A stretch of 64,000 bases of DNA from Irineochytrium annulatum (GCA_027600665.1 JADGJL010000004.1:124001-188000); one strand, 5' to 3'. Positions 36,589 to 46,530 are shown, counted from the first letter of the stretch. Program-made: numbers and translations. The notes: a model not told the origin generated them from the sequence alone.

Positions 36589-37674
36589 CTACAAAATCAT
36601 CTTTCGTGCCTCTTCATTAAAGAACATAGTGACGTCTGGATAAGCGTCAAGATTGACCTGCTGTAGTCTCATGATCTTTTCAAGGAAGATGGAGTCGTTG
36701 AACAGTTTACTAACAATTATTTCGCACCAAGCCGGGGTATGCCTGAAAGCATCTACCAGCAATTGAACCTCATCAAATCGGAAAAACAGGATATATGAAG
36801 CATAGTTCTGAAGCAGTGTCTTGAAACAGTGGTTAGCGTATGTACTGGAGTGACCTTCAGCTTGAATAAGGAAATCCCGCATGATCTGGAATAATGCCTC
36901 CGGTTCCTCTGTATACAACTGTAACATCTGACTCACGTTGTTGATTAACATGATGATTGGTTCCAAACCTTCCTCTGAAGGCATGTTTAACTTGGGAGAT
37001 CGGCCTTCAATGGTATATAGCAGTTCCAGCGTCAGGCGTTTGCAGGCTTGGATCTCTTCAGCAGTGATTACGATTTGTTCCCTGTATTCATTTCGAAGTA
37101 AGGTGTAGTGATCATGGTATGCCGAAAAATAATCCTCCAATGAAATGTCGGTCTTCGTATGTACAAGGTGTTGTTCGCTGAATGAGCAGGCATATAATGT
37201 ATCTTCATTAACCGGGTGTGCATAGAGGTAAAAAAAGAAGAAAAAGTCACGTAACAGATGCTTTTGTTCCTCGCTGAATTGGGGAATTTCGCTTAGCTGA
37301 GACAATTGGAAGAAGCTATAGCTTTTCATAAATTCATTCATGGCACTGTAGGTGTTATACGTGTTGATCGACAGCGTGGTGTTGATGGTAAATAACAGAT
37401 AATACATAATCATTTCGTCATAAACATCGAGCTGTTCAAATGGTTCTGAGAGAGTCGGCTTCCAGTCTGGCCTTGATCCATAATAGGGATCTTTCGGACG
37501 CAGTCTCGACATCCAGTTTGTAAATGTCTCATCTGGGTGGGATACCATAAACAGTTCGGCACTATTATCCTCATACAAACCATACTCCATATAATCTGTG
37601 CACGAAGGCTCAGGCTTAACTCCACAATTGAATTTGAGCCGTATATAATCAGAATATAATTTTTGAAGTTCCAT
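36589..37674 (-). CDS. Cytoplasmic protein of unknown function
   Basis: 361 residues beginning MELQKLYSDYIRLKF, with GAGG nine bases upstream. No signal peptide or helix spans the membrane; an FFFFFYLYAH stretch near residue 145 is aromatic rather than a transmembrane segment. The sequence is largely helical, has several Cys and His residues and is acidic. I do not recognise a domain. It converges on the SLH gene and is divergent from the TerD-like gene. No partner genes suggest a pathway. Confidence 0.65.
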   Translation of the reverse strand: MELQKLYSDYIRLKFNCGVKPEPSCTDYMEYGLYEDNSAELFMVSHPDETFTNWMSRLRPKDPYYGSRPDWKPTLSEPFEQLDVYDEMIMYYLLFTINTTLSINTYNTYSAMNEFMKSYSFFQLSQLSEIPQFSEEQKHLLRDFFFFFYLYAHPVNEDTLYACSFSEQHLVHTKTDISLEDYFSAYHDHYTLLRNEYREQIVITAEEIQACKRLTLELLYTIEGRSPKLNMPSEEGLEPIIMLINNVSQMLQLYTEEPEALFQIMRDFLIQAEGHSSTYANHCFKTLLQNYASYILFFRFDEVQLLVDAFRHTPAWCEIIVSKLFNDSIFLEKIMRLQQVNLDAYPDVTMFFNEEARKMIL

Positions 37675-38034
37675 CGTCCTAACCTCGTTTCTGCATCATT
37701 CTCTAGGGTTCTTCTTTGTTATATTCGACACAATTTTGAGCACTCCCCCTGGATTTGGGAAAGATCATAAACCACATATATCTTTTGGTGGATATAAAAA
37801 AGAATTTCAATGGTGTGTCGTAATACTTTCACCCTGTTGGCATATCGTGGAATCTGAGATGATGGGTTCACCAGAGATTCGGGTGACGAACTTCGAATCG
37901 CTGGCCTTCAGGCTATTGCGATCCTTCCTTCTACAATCATTGGAGATCATAGGGTCGCAGCTCTCCTGAAGATCTCATTATCAGAGAGGAGGCGTCCAGG
38001 CTATCACATTCCTTCCTTCTAACCCTAACCTATC
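37675..38034. other. 360-base gap with an imperfect 24-base direct repeat
   Basis: No gene is supported. AGGCTATTGCGATCCTTCCT (start of copy 1, 37910-37933) recurs as AGGCTATCACATTCCTTCCT at 37998-38021, about 20 of 24 bases identical over the full copies. A GAGAGGAGG stretch near 37984 has no start codon at a proper distance. Confidence 0.45.
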
Positions 38035-40182
38035 ATGTTATATAGGGATGTGGCTTTCCTGGACTCTTTTATCATGAACAATACGATCTATTTGCGCAGA
38101 GCGAACAAACTCATCATTGAACCCAACGAAGGGAAGCAACAGTTGCCGAAGACACACCTGGCGACTGCCCTCAAGAATATTGAAACGCTCGGATACACCT
38201 TCTCGGATGAGTTAATGCAGGCGATGCGGCAGCTGTCCAAGGAACAATTTGAAACCGTATATATTCAACTTGTGGCTGATCTGAGAGTCATGGTCGGCGC
38301 ACATGTGAAGTACACACCGATGTATGCAGGATTCCCGATGCAGGTGATGCAAGCGGATGAAGCGGAGTTATACCTTAATGCGATTATTCATTATCTGACC
38401 AACTTAACTGTCGTCTATACGGATCAACCATCTGTGGAGAGAATGCCTTTGCTGGAGAAGACGGACTTGAAAGTCATTGGTTTGGGAAACAAACAAGCCT
38501 TCCAGACACTCATTCGTCAGATCATTGAAGCGAAAGGTTCCATCTCGGAAACAGACAAGAAAGATATCGATACCGTGTTGGAGCATGCAGATCCAAGTGA
38601 AGTGGATGCGATTCTGCCCGCCGAGATTCCGTTCAAAGAAAATGTAGGCTTCGTGGTCTCCTCGCTGCTGAAGCATGAAAAGGCGAACATCGACCGGATC
38701 GGTCCATATTTCAAAACGGCAAGTGATGTTCTGCGTCTGGCTGTTGCCTGGTCTGACGGTGATGTCAGTCTCGCTGCGGCGTCTCCCTTCCGGAGGTTCA
38801 AACGGCGCGAGCGACGCCTTTTGCTTGGATTATTGGAGCAATGTGGCTCCATCACGGAGGATATGCTGCGATATAAGGATCGCTGGATTCGCCTTGGCGA
38901 AATTCTGCATCCTTCGGAATATAAGCTTCGGTATCCACGATGCGATGAAGCCTTTGATATTTTGCGTAATAATAAGCCTTATTCGACCTTCAACGGAAGT
39001 GTGGAGCTTGCCTTCCAATATCGAAATGTATGGAGTCTAATCGATCTGTTGTCGCAGCGTCCAGGTGAATTTGCGAGAAAACTGGATCACATGCTGCGGA
39101 TAACTGAAGATGAAGGGTATGTACTGCTGGCCTTTGGTGAAGTGGCTGCACAGGTATCCACACCCGTGTTATTGCAGGTGAGACAGCATTTCGCACAGCG
39201 GAATGAAGCCTCGGATTTGCGGGTCTTTTTTCCGAAAGGCAATGTAGCAAAGGCTTTTGGCATCCCGAATGAGCTGCCGGAGCTTGACGAGGCGGTCTGT
39301 CAGGAAGTCGTGGAATTGTGCGAGCAGGCCTTGATTACACGGTTCTCTGACTTCCCATCACTCGGAAAAACGTATATAGATGAACGTCTCCAGCATTATC
39401 TGGTTCCTTTTTCACAACGATCCGCGAGCAAAGCTCTGCGAACCATTGTGCGTGGAAGCCGCATCCCGATGGGTGAAGGAAACACGATACGTTTCTTCAG
39501 CTGGTGGAAAGAGGGCGAAGTGGACGGCACACCTACGGGGCGTGTAGATATTGACTTGTCGGCGGTCATGTATGACGAGAAATGGAATTACGTTGAACAT
39601 ATCTCCTATACCAATCTGCGATCAGTCAAATACAAAGCGGCTCATAGTGGGGATATTGTGACTGCACCACATGGTGCAAGTGAATTCATTGATCTGCATA
39701 TCCCCTCCATCGTGGATTATGGCGGACGCTATGTGGTGACGACATTGCACTCCTTCACCAGCCATCCGTACTGTAACTTGCCGGAATGTTTTGCAGGCTG
39801 GATGATGCGCAAGAAGCCCGGTTCAGGCGAAATCTATGAACCAGCTACCGTCCAGAACAAAATTGATATCACTGCCGACACCCAGATTACCATTCCTGTT
39901 ATTCTCGATCTGGTTGAGCGAACAATCATCTGGACGGATCTGGCACTGACCAGATATCCGGACTACCACAATAATGTCGAGGGAAATCAGAAGGGCATTG
40001 TGCTGATGGGCAAAGCAATGACCACATTACGCAAACCTGACCTGTATGACATGTTCATGCTGCACGCCAAGGCGAGAGGTGAGCTGGTGGATACGAAGGA
40101 TCAGGCCGATACCATCTATGCGGTCGATGAAGGCGTGACGCCGTATGATATTGAGCAGATTATGGCGGAGTATCTTGCCTGA
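38035..40182 (+). CDS. Large cytoplasmic protein with a TerD-like C-terminal region
   Basis: 715 residues if it begins at ATG 38035; a later ATG at 38074 is possible and neither has a good ribosome site. Most of the N-terminal 460 residues are helical and unfamiliar. Residues 475-640 contain GRVDIDLSAVMYDEKWN and the strand pattern GRYVVTTLHSFTSHPYC that resemble the TerD/CABP fold of calcium-binding stress-response proteins. This layout is reminiscent of the MXAN_6230/SCO0854-type proteins that accompany tellurite/stress (Ter) clusters. Here no other ter gene is near. A role in stress or envelope damage is inferred only from the domain. Confidence 0.65.
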   Translation: MLYRDVAFLDSFIMNNTIYLRRANKLIIEPNEGKQQLPKTHLATALKNIETLGYTFSDELMQAMRQLSKEQFETVYIQLVADLRVMVGAHVKYTPMYAGFPMQVMQADEAELYLNAIIHYLTNLTVVYTDQPSVERMPLLEKTDLKVIGLGNKQAFQTLIRQIIEAKGSISETDKKDIDTVLEHADPSEVDAILPAEIPFKENVGFVVSSLLKHEKANIDRIGPYFKTASDVLRLAVAWSDGDVSLAAASPFRRFKRRERRLLLGLLEQCGSITEDMLRYKDRWIRLGEILHPSEYKLRYPRCDEAFDILRNNKPYSTFNGSVELAFQYRNVWSLIDLLSQRPGEFARKLDHMLRITEDEGYVLLAFGEVAAQVSTPVLLQVRQHFAQRNEASDLRVFFPKGNVAKAFGIPNELPELDEAVCQEVVELCEQALITRFSDFPSLGKTYIDERLQHYLVPFSQRSASKALRTIVRGSRIPMGEGNTIRFFSWWKEGEVDGTPTGRVDIDLSAVMYDEKWNYVEHISYTNLRSVKYKAAHSGDIVTAPHGASEFIDLHIPSIVDYGGRYVVTTLHSFTSHPYCNLPECFAGWMMRKKPGSGEIYEPATVQNKIDITADTQITIPVILDLVERTIIWTDLALTRYPDYHNNVEGNQKGIVLMGKAMTTLRKPDLYDMFMLHAKARGELVDTKDQADTIYAVDEGVTPYDIEQIMAEYLA

Positions 40183-40221
40183 CTGTTTGACTTGAAACCG
40201 CGATATGTGTGTATCAACATT

Positions 40222-40250
40222 AAAAGAGTAGCTGATGCTGCTCTTTTTTT
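40222..40250 (+). terminator. Terminator after the TerD-like gene
   Basis: AAAAGAGTAGC pairs with GCTGCTCTTTT (one G-T pair) and a T-run follows. Confidence 0.78.
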
Positions 40251-40346
40251 CTGGTATGGGTGCACAGAGCCTACAGAAAGGTGCAGGTAATGTCGGATGC
40301 AAAGAGAAAGACTTTGTTAAGCTTGAATTAACGTGGGAGGGATGAT

Positions 40347-41219
40347 ATGGATACGTTGAGACAGTTAAATGAAGCCTTGAATTACATGGAAGAACATCTG
40401 ACGGACGCCCTGAATATGAAGGAGATTTCCCGAATTGCCTGCTGCTCGGAGTATCATTTTACACGTATGTTCTCTTTTCTTAGTGGTGTAACGCTCTCGG
40501 AATATATTCGGCGTCGCCGCTTGACACTTGCGGCTATGGAGTTAAGTCAAAGTGACAGCAAAATTATTGATATTGCGCTGAAATACGGGTATACATCGCC
40601 CGATTCTTTCACTAGGGCATTTCAAAGCTTGCATGGCACTACGCCCTCCGAAGCGCGGCACCATGGTCCATCTCTTAAAGCCTTCCCGCGGATGACATTT
40701 CAACTGACCATTCAAGGAGGAAACGAAATGAACTACCGTATTGAAGACAAAGAGGCTTTTCGAATCGTGGGTATAAGTAAAAGGGTGCCGATCGTATTCA
40801 ATGGGGTGAATCCGGAGATCGCTGCGATGTACCAGCAGCTTACACCGGATTTAATTGATACAATTAAGGGGGCATCGAACGTCCAGCCTCTGGGCTTAAT
40901 TAGTGCTTCTGCCCATTTCAGTGAGGGGCGTATGACGGAACAGGGAGAACTGGATCATTACATTGGCGCAGCTACGACCAAAGAAACGCCTGAAGGTCTG
41001 ACACAGCTTAAGGTTCCTGCTTCGACGTGGGCCGTATTTACGATCGTGGGTCCTTTCCCTGACACGCTTCAGGAGGTCTGGGGCCGGATCTACGCAGAGT
41101 GGTTTCCTTCATCGGACTATGAGCTGAGTGAGGGTCCTGAAATGTTATGGAATGAGCACAAGGATGTTACTGTTGAGCAATATAAAAGCGAGATTTGGAT
41201 ACCTGTTCGGAAGAGATGA
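40347..41219 (+). CDS. AraC-family regulator with GyrI-like effector-binding domain
   Basis: 290 residues with GGGAGG six bases before the start. Residues 8-105 hold two AraC helix-turn-helices: [26 protein letters not shown] and [31 protein letters not shown]. Residues 125-290 form a GyrI-like (SOUL/Rob C-terminal) domain that binds small, often cationic molecules, with the typical endings [14 protein letters not shown] and [12 protein letters not shown]. Regulators of this build (like Rob/BmrR-related proteins) often react to drugs or other toxins. No target is evident. It is bounded by its own terminator. Confidence 0.88.
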   Translation: MDTLRQLNEALNYMEEHLTDALNMKEISRIACCSEYHFTRMFSFLSGVTLSEYIRRRRLTLAAMELSQSDSKIIDIALKYGYTSPDSFTRAFQSLHGTTPSEARHHGPSLKAFPRMTFQLTIQGGNEMNYRIEDKEAFRIVGISKRVPIVFNGVNPEIAAMYQQLTPDLIDTIKGASNVQPLGLISASAHFSEGRMTEQGELDHYIGAATTKETPEGLTQLKVPASTWAVFTIVGPFPDTLQEVWGRIYAEWFPSSDYELSEGPEMLWNEHKDVTVEQYKSEIWIPVRKR

Positions 41220-41244
41220 TATCTTCTCTAGATGGGTATCCGCG

Positions 41245-41272
41245 AACGCAGCTTTTGAAGCTGCGTTTTTCG
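41245..41272 (+). terminator. Terminator after the AraC-type gene
   Basis: AACGCAGCTT pairs perfectly with AAGCTGCGTT around a very small loop, and a T-run follows. Confidence 0.88.
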
Positions 41273-41517
41273 TTTTCAGAATTACTAACGGATCAATTCG
41301 TCGTTTTCATTGCGATTACATGTAATATAATGGTATTATTTTATTGAAATTGTAAGATTTCTTTTATTCAGCAATGTGTTTTAAGAAGGGGGAGAGCTTA
41401 AATTGAAATGAAGTGGTGACCTATACGCAAGCGGATATAACATTCCATGGATTATGGACATGCCCACATATGCAGACATATCGATATGAGACGGAATTAA
41501 GTTGTTATACATCATAT

Positions 41518-41531
41518 TGTAAGCGCTTCAA
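41518..41531 (+). promoter_or_regulatory. cre site (CcpA) before the rhamnogalacturonan lyase gene
   Basis: TGTAAGCGCTTCAA matches the relaxed cre pattern at 13 of 14 positions, and its centre AAGCGCTT is a perfect palindrome. It lies 28 bases before the GTG start, suited to glucose repression. Confidence 0.7.
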
Positions 41532-41559
41532 AAATTGATCTGACAGGAGGAGTATTTGC

Positions 41560-43185
41560 GTGACTCAACGTTTCGTTAAAAAGGGAATAGGTATGTTTTT
41601 ACTCATCGTCATGTTTTCCACGATTCTGGTTTTCCCTGCCTCCACAAGCCATGCAGCCACCATCCAAGTCACAGACAACGGCTCCAGAATTGAAGTGAAC
41701 ACCGGTTCGGGATTAGTCTATGTAGTGAACAAAACGAATGGTGATATCATATCGGCCAAAATGAACGGCACGGAGCTGAACAGCAATAGGGGATCACATA
41801 TTGGCTCGGGGTTGGGATCTTCTGCAAATGTAACGTGGAATAAATCACCTTCGGGTTCAACGGTGTTAATTACCGTTTCCACCAACACATTGACTCACTA
41901 TTATGCTTCGCGTGGTGGCGAGAACATCATATACATGGCAACGCATATCACGGCTCAACCTTCGATTGGAGAGTTACGGTACATTTTCCGCGGTAATGGG
42001 AGTGTGTTGACAGGTGTGCCGGCGAATTCTAACAACCGGGGTAATACTGGAGCGATTGAAAGTCAGGATGTGTTCGGGTTTGCCAATGGACAGTCTGCCT
42101 CCAAATATTATGGTAATGATCAGGCCAAAGACTTATCCGTTCGTGGAGTGACGGGTAATGGCGTTGGTGTATTTATGGCCTACGGCAATCGGGAAAAAAG
42201 CTCTGGCGGCCCATTCTTCCGTGACATCCAGTTCCAAAGTGGAACGGAGACGGAAGTCTATAATTATATGAACTCGGGCCATGCACAAACGGAAAATTGG
42301 CGCCTGGGTCTGCACGGACCATACGCTCTGATCTTCACCACAGGGGGGACGCCAAGTGTACCTGATTTCAGTTGGATGTCTGGTCTGAATCTGCAGGGCT
42401 GGGTATCCAGTCGGGGGAACGTGGTGCTTAATGGTCTCTCCGGGATGGATACAGGGTACGCGTACACGATTGGGTTCGCCAATAGCAATGCTCAGTATTG
42501 GGTGGGTACCTCTTCAAGTGGGGCAGCCGCCAAATATAGCATGATTCCAGGGACATACACCATGACAGCCTATAAGGGAGAACTGGCGGTATATACAGAA
42601 ACGGTTAATGTCACGGCAGGCCAAACGACGACGCTGAATACCCGTACAATCAACAATGATCCGAGTCAAGCCTCCAGCATCTGGCGAATCGGTAACTGGG
42701 ATGGTACGCCACGGGAGTTCTTGAATGGACAGACCATTCCGATCCGTCACCCGTCCGATAGTCGTAATCCAAGCTGGGGGCCTGTCACCTATGCAACGGG
42801 CAGCGCGACCAATCGATTCCCGGCAATCCAATTCCGTGGTCAGAATTCACCAACCACAATAACATTTAACTTGAACGCATCTCAAGCAGCATCTACTCAT
42901 ACGCTCAACATCGGAATTACCGCAGCCTATAATAATGGCAGACCTAGCGTAACGGTTAATGGACATGCATTAACCAACCCTGCCGCTTCTTCACAGCCCA
43001 ATTCTCGTAGCTTCACGATTGGTACCTATCGTGGTAACAACACAACGTTTAGCTGGAATGTCCCAGCATCTTACTTCGTGAATGGTTCCAATACGATCAC
43101 CATTACACCGATCAGTGGTTCCAGTGATCTAGGGAATTGGTTAAGTGCAGGATGGGTCTACGATTGTGTGGAGTTACTGAATTGA
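41560..43185 (+). CDS. Secreted rhamnogalacturonan lyase, polysaccharide lyase family 4
   Basis: 541 residues from GTG 41560 (AGGAGGAG upstream) with a signal peptide ending near SHAA. The N-terminal beta-sandwich domain matches PL4 enzymes: GLVYVVNKTNGDIIS, GLGSSANVTWNKS, and ELRYIFRGN, which lies where family catalytic residues sit. An Ig-like fn3 domain (about residues 275-360, GNVVLNGLSGMDTGYAYTIG) and a C-terminal jelly-roll domain (SSIWRIGNWDGTPREFLNG ... WLSAGWVYDCVELLN) follow. It cleaves the rhamnose-galacturonate backbone of pectin outside the cell. The upstream cre site fits a plant-biomass degradation gene. Confidence 0.9.
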   Translation: MTQRFVKKGIGMFLLIVMFSTILVFPASTSHAATIQVTDNGSRIEVNTGSGLVYVVNKTNGDIISAKMNGTELNSNRGSHIGSGLGSSANVTWNKSPSGSTVLITVSTNTLTHYYASRGGENIIYMATHITAQPSIGELRYIFRGNGSVLTGVPANSNNRGNTGAIESQDVFGFANGQSASKYYGNDQAKDLSVRGVTGNGVGVFMAYGNREKSSGGPFFRDIQFQSGTETEVYNYMNSGHAQTENWRLGLHGPYALIFTTGGTPSVPDFSWMSGLNLQGWVSSRGNVVLNGLSGMDTGYAYTIGFANSNAQYWVGTSSSGAAAKYSMIPGTYTMTAYKGELAVYTETVNVTAGQTTTLNTRTINNDPSQASSIWRIGNWDGTPREFLNGQTIPIRHPSDSRNPSWGPVTYATGSATNRFPAIQFRGQNSPTTITFNLNASQAASTHTLNIGITAAYNNGRPSVTVNGHALTNPAASSQPNSRSFTIGTYRGNNTTFSWNVPASYFVNGSNTITITPISGSSDLGNWLSAGWVYDCVELLN

Positions 43186-43217
43186 ATGAAGAATTCGATA
43201 TCGTGGAAGAAATGAAG

Positions 43218-43266
43218 GAGGTAGCCTGCCTGGTTTTCTTAACTGGGTCCAGGTTACCTTTTTATT
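43218..43266 (+). terminator. Terminator after the lyase gene
   Basis: AGGTAGCCTG pairs with CAGGTTACCT (one G-T pair) across a 24-base loop, followed by TTTTTATT. Confidence 0.68.
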
Positions 43267-43398
43267 CTTTGCACTGCGAATGAGTAGAAATTGATTCGTG
43301 ACAGGCTCAAGGATCTGGCTTGGCTGGAGATGGTGATCTGAATAGTGGTATAATTTTCAATACGTAATCATGAGTGAATGAACGGGGAGGCCAAAGGA

Positions 43399-44376
43399 AT
43401 GAGAGACGATCTGTTGGTTCAATTGCAAGAGTGGCATGAAGAAGATGAATTTCAGGAAATTGTAGATGCAATTCAAGCGATTCCTGTGGAAGAAAGGGAT
43501 TATGAGCTGGTTAACCATCTGGGCCGAGCGCTGAATAACCTGGAACGGTATGAAGAAGCGGTTGAACAATTCCTGACGGTTGCCAAAGAAGGCACAGGCG
43601 ACCCACTCTGGCATTATCGGATTGGACTGGCTTATTACTATCTGGAGCAATATGCGCATGCGCTGCAAGCGTTCGAAAGAGCGGATGAATTGGACCCTGA
43701 GGATGAAGATACGCTGGAGTTTCTGGAATGGATTCGAAGCAAAATGGAGGAGGAATCCTCAGAGGAACTCTTAGAGGAATCCGTAGATGAATCGGTGAGT
43801 CCCGACCCATCTGTCTCTGAGATCTCAACCGCACCTTTTAGTGTTAGCCATCTGGAACCAACGGGTTTTTGGAATGACAGTGCTGAAGCCGTGGACCAAT
43901 ATGTGCTGGCCCCACCTACTGATGGACAGATCGAGTCAGTAGAGGAGCAGCTAGTGTTCAAGTTGCCAACATCCTACATTAACATGATGAAATTACATAA
44001 TGGTGGTGTTCCCCACTATCGGTATTATCCTGTTAGCCAGGCAGAGGCTGCCAAGAAGGTCCGCGTTGAGATCGCGGGAATACTGGGTATTGGACGGGAG
44101 AAGGCACACTCGTTAGGTGGTGAAGCGGGCAGCCGGTTTATCATCGAGCAGGGGGGTTACCCCGAAATCGGTGTTGTTGTATGTGAGTGCTCTTCCGAAT
44201 CTGAGGTGGTGATGCTGGATTATCGTGAATCCGGCAATGCAGGTGAGCCCGAGGTTGTACATGTGGATAAAAATGAAAACTACAAGATCACTTGGCTTGC
44301 GCCCAATTTTGAAACCTTTATCCAAGGTCTGTTGAATGAGGAACATCAACCTGCAAACCTTCAAGGTGTACTGTAA
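43399..44376 (+). CDS. TPR protein with C-terminal SMI1/KNR4 (SUKH) domain
   Basis: 325 residues from ATG 43399, 8 bases after GGGGAGG; an in-frame ATG at 43378 is too early. Residues 8-115 contain about three TPR helices (NHLGRALNNLERYEEAVEQF; YRIGLAYYYLEQYAHALQAF). A Glu/Ser-rich acidic linker follows (EEESSEELLEESVDESVS). Residues 165-325 form a SUKH domain with the familiar DGQIESVEEQLVFKLPTSYINMMKLHNGG start. SUKH proteins are common immunity proteins of polymorphic toxins, but a TPR fusion without a neighbouring toxin is more likely a scaffold or regulatory protein. Confidence 0.82.
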   Translation: MRDDLLVQLQEWHEEDEFQEIVDAIQAIPVEERDYELVNHLGRALNNLERYEEAVEQFLTVAKEGTGDPLWHYRIGLAYYYLEQYAHALQAFERADELDPEDEDTLEFLEWIRSKMEEESSEELLEESVDESVSPDPSVSEISTAPFSVSHLEPTGFWNDSAEAVDQYVLAPPTDGQIESVEEQLVFKLPTSYINMMKLHNGGVPHYRYYPVSQAEAAKKVRVEIAGILGIGREKAHSLGGEAGSRFIIEQGGYPEIGVVVCECSSESEVVMLDYRESGNAGEPEVVHVDKNENYKITWLAPNFETFIQGLLNEEHQPANLQGVL

Positions 44377-44533
44377 GGAAGAGCTGGAGTTCCTCTTTAT
44401 ACAAATCGTTGAAATTGAAAAGGCTGGACCCTAGCCAATAAACTGTACCCGATAGAGTAGACACTTTGAAAAAGTCTCTCTATGGGGTATTTTTTTTATA
44501 TACCTATGAATTATATAAGAACGGAGAAAGATG

Positions 44534-44883
44534 ATGAGTAAAAAAAAACAATTACAGACTATGAAGTGGAGCAACTGGCTAGAAATCCTTATGTGAAGTC
44601 CGTATCGACCAAAGGGATAACATATAAGGACGAGTTTAAACAACTCTTTAGGGAGATTTTTAAAACGTGTGGATTTGAAGTTCATACTCTTGGCATGACC
44701 CGGGTCAAAGCCGCAGCTAGACGTTGGAAAGCAAGTTACAACAAGCAAGGAGTTTCAGGCTTACAAGATACACGAGGTCAGCATTTTAGCAGGCCCCTGA
44801 AGCGAGAGTTAACTTTGGCAGAGAAGAACGTGAAACTGGAAGCGCAGATTCAACTGCTTCGAGACGAGAACGAGCTTCTATAA
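44534..44883 (+). pseudogene. IS3-family orfA, frameshifted at an A-run
   Basis: The reading frame after the start meets a run of nine A bases (44540-44548), beyond which the IS3 orfA frame (ITDYEVEQLARNPYVKS...) is shifted by one base. The body up to ENELL (44880) keeps the helix-turn-helix and leucine-zipper layout, and a GTG at 44566 could start a shorter product. Slippage in the A-run could restore the frame, but the element is in any case damaged further on. Confidence 0.75.
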
Positions 44884-44885
44884 AA

Positions 44886-45530
44886 GATTCGTTTGGCCGA
44901 ACGGGGGTGGAATCACGAGTAAAACGAACGCCGAACTTGCGATATAGGTTAATCCGAAAGGTGATTGAGAAATATCAATTCCAGCGTATGGTGAGTGTTT
45001 TGTGTGAAGCGGCAGGCGTGTCCAGAAGTGGATATTATCGTTACTGGAGTCATTCAGCCATCCACAGACGCATGCAGAAGGAACAGAGAGATGAAGAAAT
45101 CAGCCTGCATGTTCGCCGTGCTTTTCAGTTAAAAAAAAGAAACAAAGGTGCTCGTTCCATCAAAATGACCCTGGAAGGACAATATCAAATTGTCTGGAAT
45201 CTCAAGCGAATCCCTACAGACAAATGATGAAGGCTACCCAAGAGCATCGCACCATGCCCAACCTATTGCAACGTCGCTTTAAGCAGGGTATTCCGGGCAA
45301 GGCGCTTCTTACAGATATTACCTATTTAAGCTATGATCAAGGGAAGCGAGCCTACTTGTCAACCATCAAGGATAGTTCAACGAATGAAATTGTAGCCTAC
45401 TATGTATCGGAGCGGATGACTATGGATCTGGCGACAAATACGTTACTTCACTTACAGAAAAATCGCAGATTCAAGAAAAGCAAAAGTGCCTTCATTCATT
45501 CCGATCAAGGAACCCACTACAACCTACATC
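44886..45530 (+). pseudogene. IS3-family orfB, internally deleted and truncated
   Basis: The N-terminal half (VESRVKRTPNLRYRLIRK; VLCEAAGVSRSGYYRYW) leads to NLKRI, then reading shifts so that the DNA continues as NPYRQMMKATQEHR. About 14-16 codons of the normal protein are missing at that join (45209-45225). The rest carries the DDE-type LTDITYLSYDQGKRAYLSTI and SAFIHSDQGTHY segments but stops at the second Asp region, where IS1182 sequence begins. It cannot be active. Confidence 0.8.
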
Positions 45531-46447
45531 TCCAATGACGGTATCGATCTTCATACCTGTGTCACGACTTTTTTCAATGAGAGTTTGAAGTTGTTTTCCA
45601 TCACTTTTCTCACCAGCCGTAACCACTGCAGCTGTAATAATTCGTTCTTCATTCATAGCAAGATGTGTTTTGTAGCCGAAGAACGAGGAGTCTGCCGATT
45701 TGTGACCTATGCGTGCATCTGGATCATTGCTGAGTTGAAAGTGCTCATGGTGATCAGCTACGATCTCTTTTAAGTAGTTCAGCTTTTCTTTCACCTTTGG
45801 GTATTCACGGAGGGATTCTTCTTTTTTTACTGCATCTATAACTTTTGGCAATAGTCCAGTTCATCAGACAATTCGTTCGTCGTTGTTCTCGGTGGGAATT
45901 TATCCTTCATTTTTTCATCGCTCTTGTAAACGGATTTTCTTAACAACTTAGACTTTTGCATTAATATTTCTTTGGGTGATAGCTGATTAAATCGCGCTTT
46001 CGTATGGGTGGCATACACAATAATTGCGCTGCTTTTGATAATTTCTTTTTCCAACGCGATCTCCACGGTCTTTTGAATAAGTATGTCGAGCAGGTCCACA
46101 TCTTTCAAGCGAAGCCTGCGAAATTTTGTTAGTGAACTAGGATTAATAACTTCGTCTTCAGGTGCCATATCTAAAAAGTACTTAAAGGACATGTCATATT
46201 TAGAACGTTCCACAACATCCACATCGGATACATCGAAAATGGATTTCAACAATAGGTACGTGAACATTCGAATGGGCGGCACTGCATTGCGACCATTTTC
46301 GAGGCAGTATTTATGCTGCAATTCTACCTGAACAAATGAAAAATCTACGAGATCATTGATTTGACGAAGCATATTATCTTTAGGGACGACGATATCGTAT
46401 ATGTCCATAAACGGACTAAGATTAAGAGATTGTTGGTTTGAAATCAT
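45530..46447 (-). pseudogene. IS1182-family transposase, frameshifted and C-terminally truncated
   Basis: The transposase starts at ATG 46447 with the family N-terminus MISNQQSLNLSPFMDIYDIV and runs intact to ELDYCQKL near 45840. There a one-base shift is needed to continue with AVKKEESLREYPKVKEKL. This part reaches the DDE-region KIDTVIGD and then turns into antisense IS3 sequence. The catalytic C-terminal half is missing. Confidence 0.8.
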
Positions 46448-46488
46448 CCGAGACACCACCTGAAATTAATCATTTAATTATACAGGAG

Positions 46489-46530
46489 AACAGCTATCCC
46501 TCCTCAAAAAAATGAGGAGGGATAGCTGTT
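46489..46530. repeat. Perfect 18-base hairpin in the IS1182 leader
   Basis: The arms AACAGCTATCCCTCCTCA and TGAGGAGGGATAGCTGTT are perfectly complementary with a 6-base A/T loop. It lies 42 bases before the transposase start on the minus strand. Such leader hairpins can block transcripts entering from outside. Confidence 0.85.

Larger units (their letters stand above)
41220..41559. other. 340-base gap upstream of the rhamnogalacturonan lyase gene
   Basis: It contains the terminator at 41245-41272, an AT-rich leader and a strong cre site at 41518-41531. No ORF is supported. Confidence 0.5.

Noticed and set aside
37736..37969. 77-codon ORF in the gap between divergent genes
   Set aside because: No ribosome site or recognisable domain; it overlaps the direct repeats of the regulatory gap.
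43366..43378. Zur-like half box AATACGTAATCAT before the TPR-SUKH gene
   Set aside because: Only one half of the palindrome is present, and the second half is absent.
44566..44883. Intact IS3 orfA starting at GTG 44566
   Set aside because: The natural start lies upstream and is frameshifted at the A-run; a shortened product would lack part of the helix-turn-helix.
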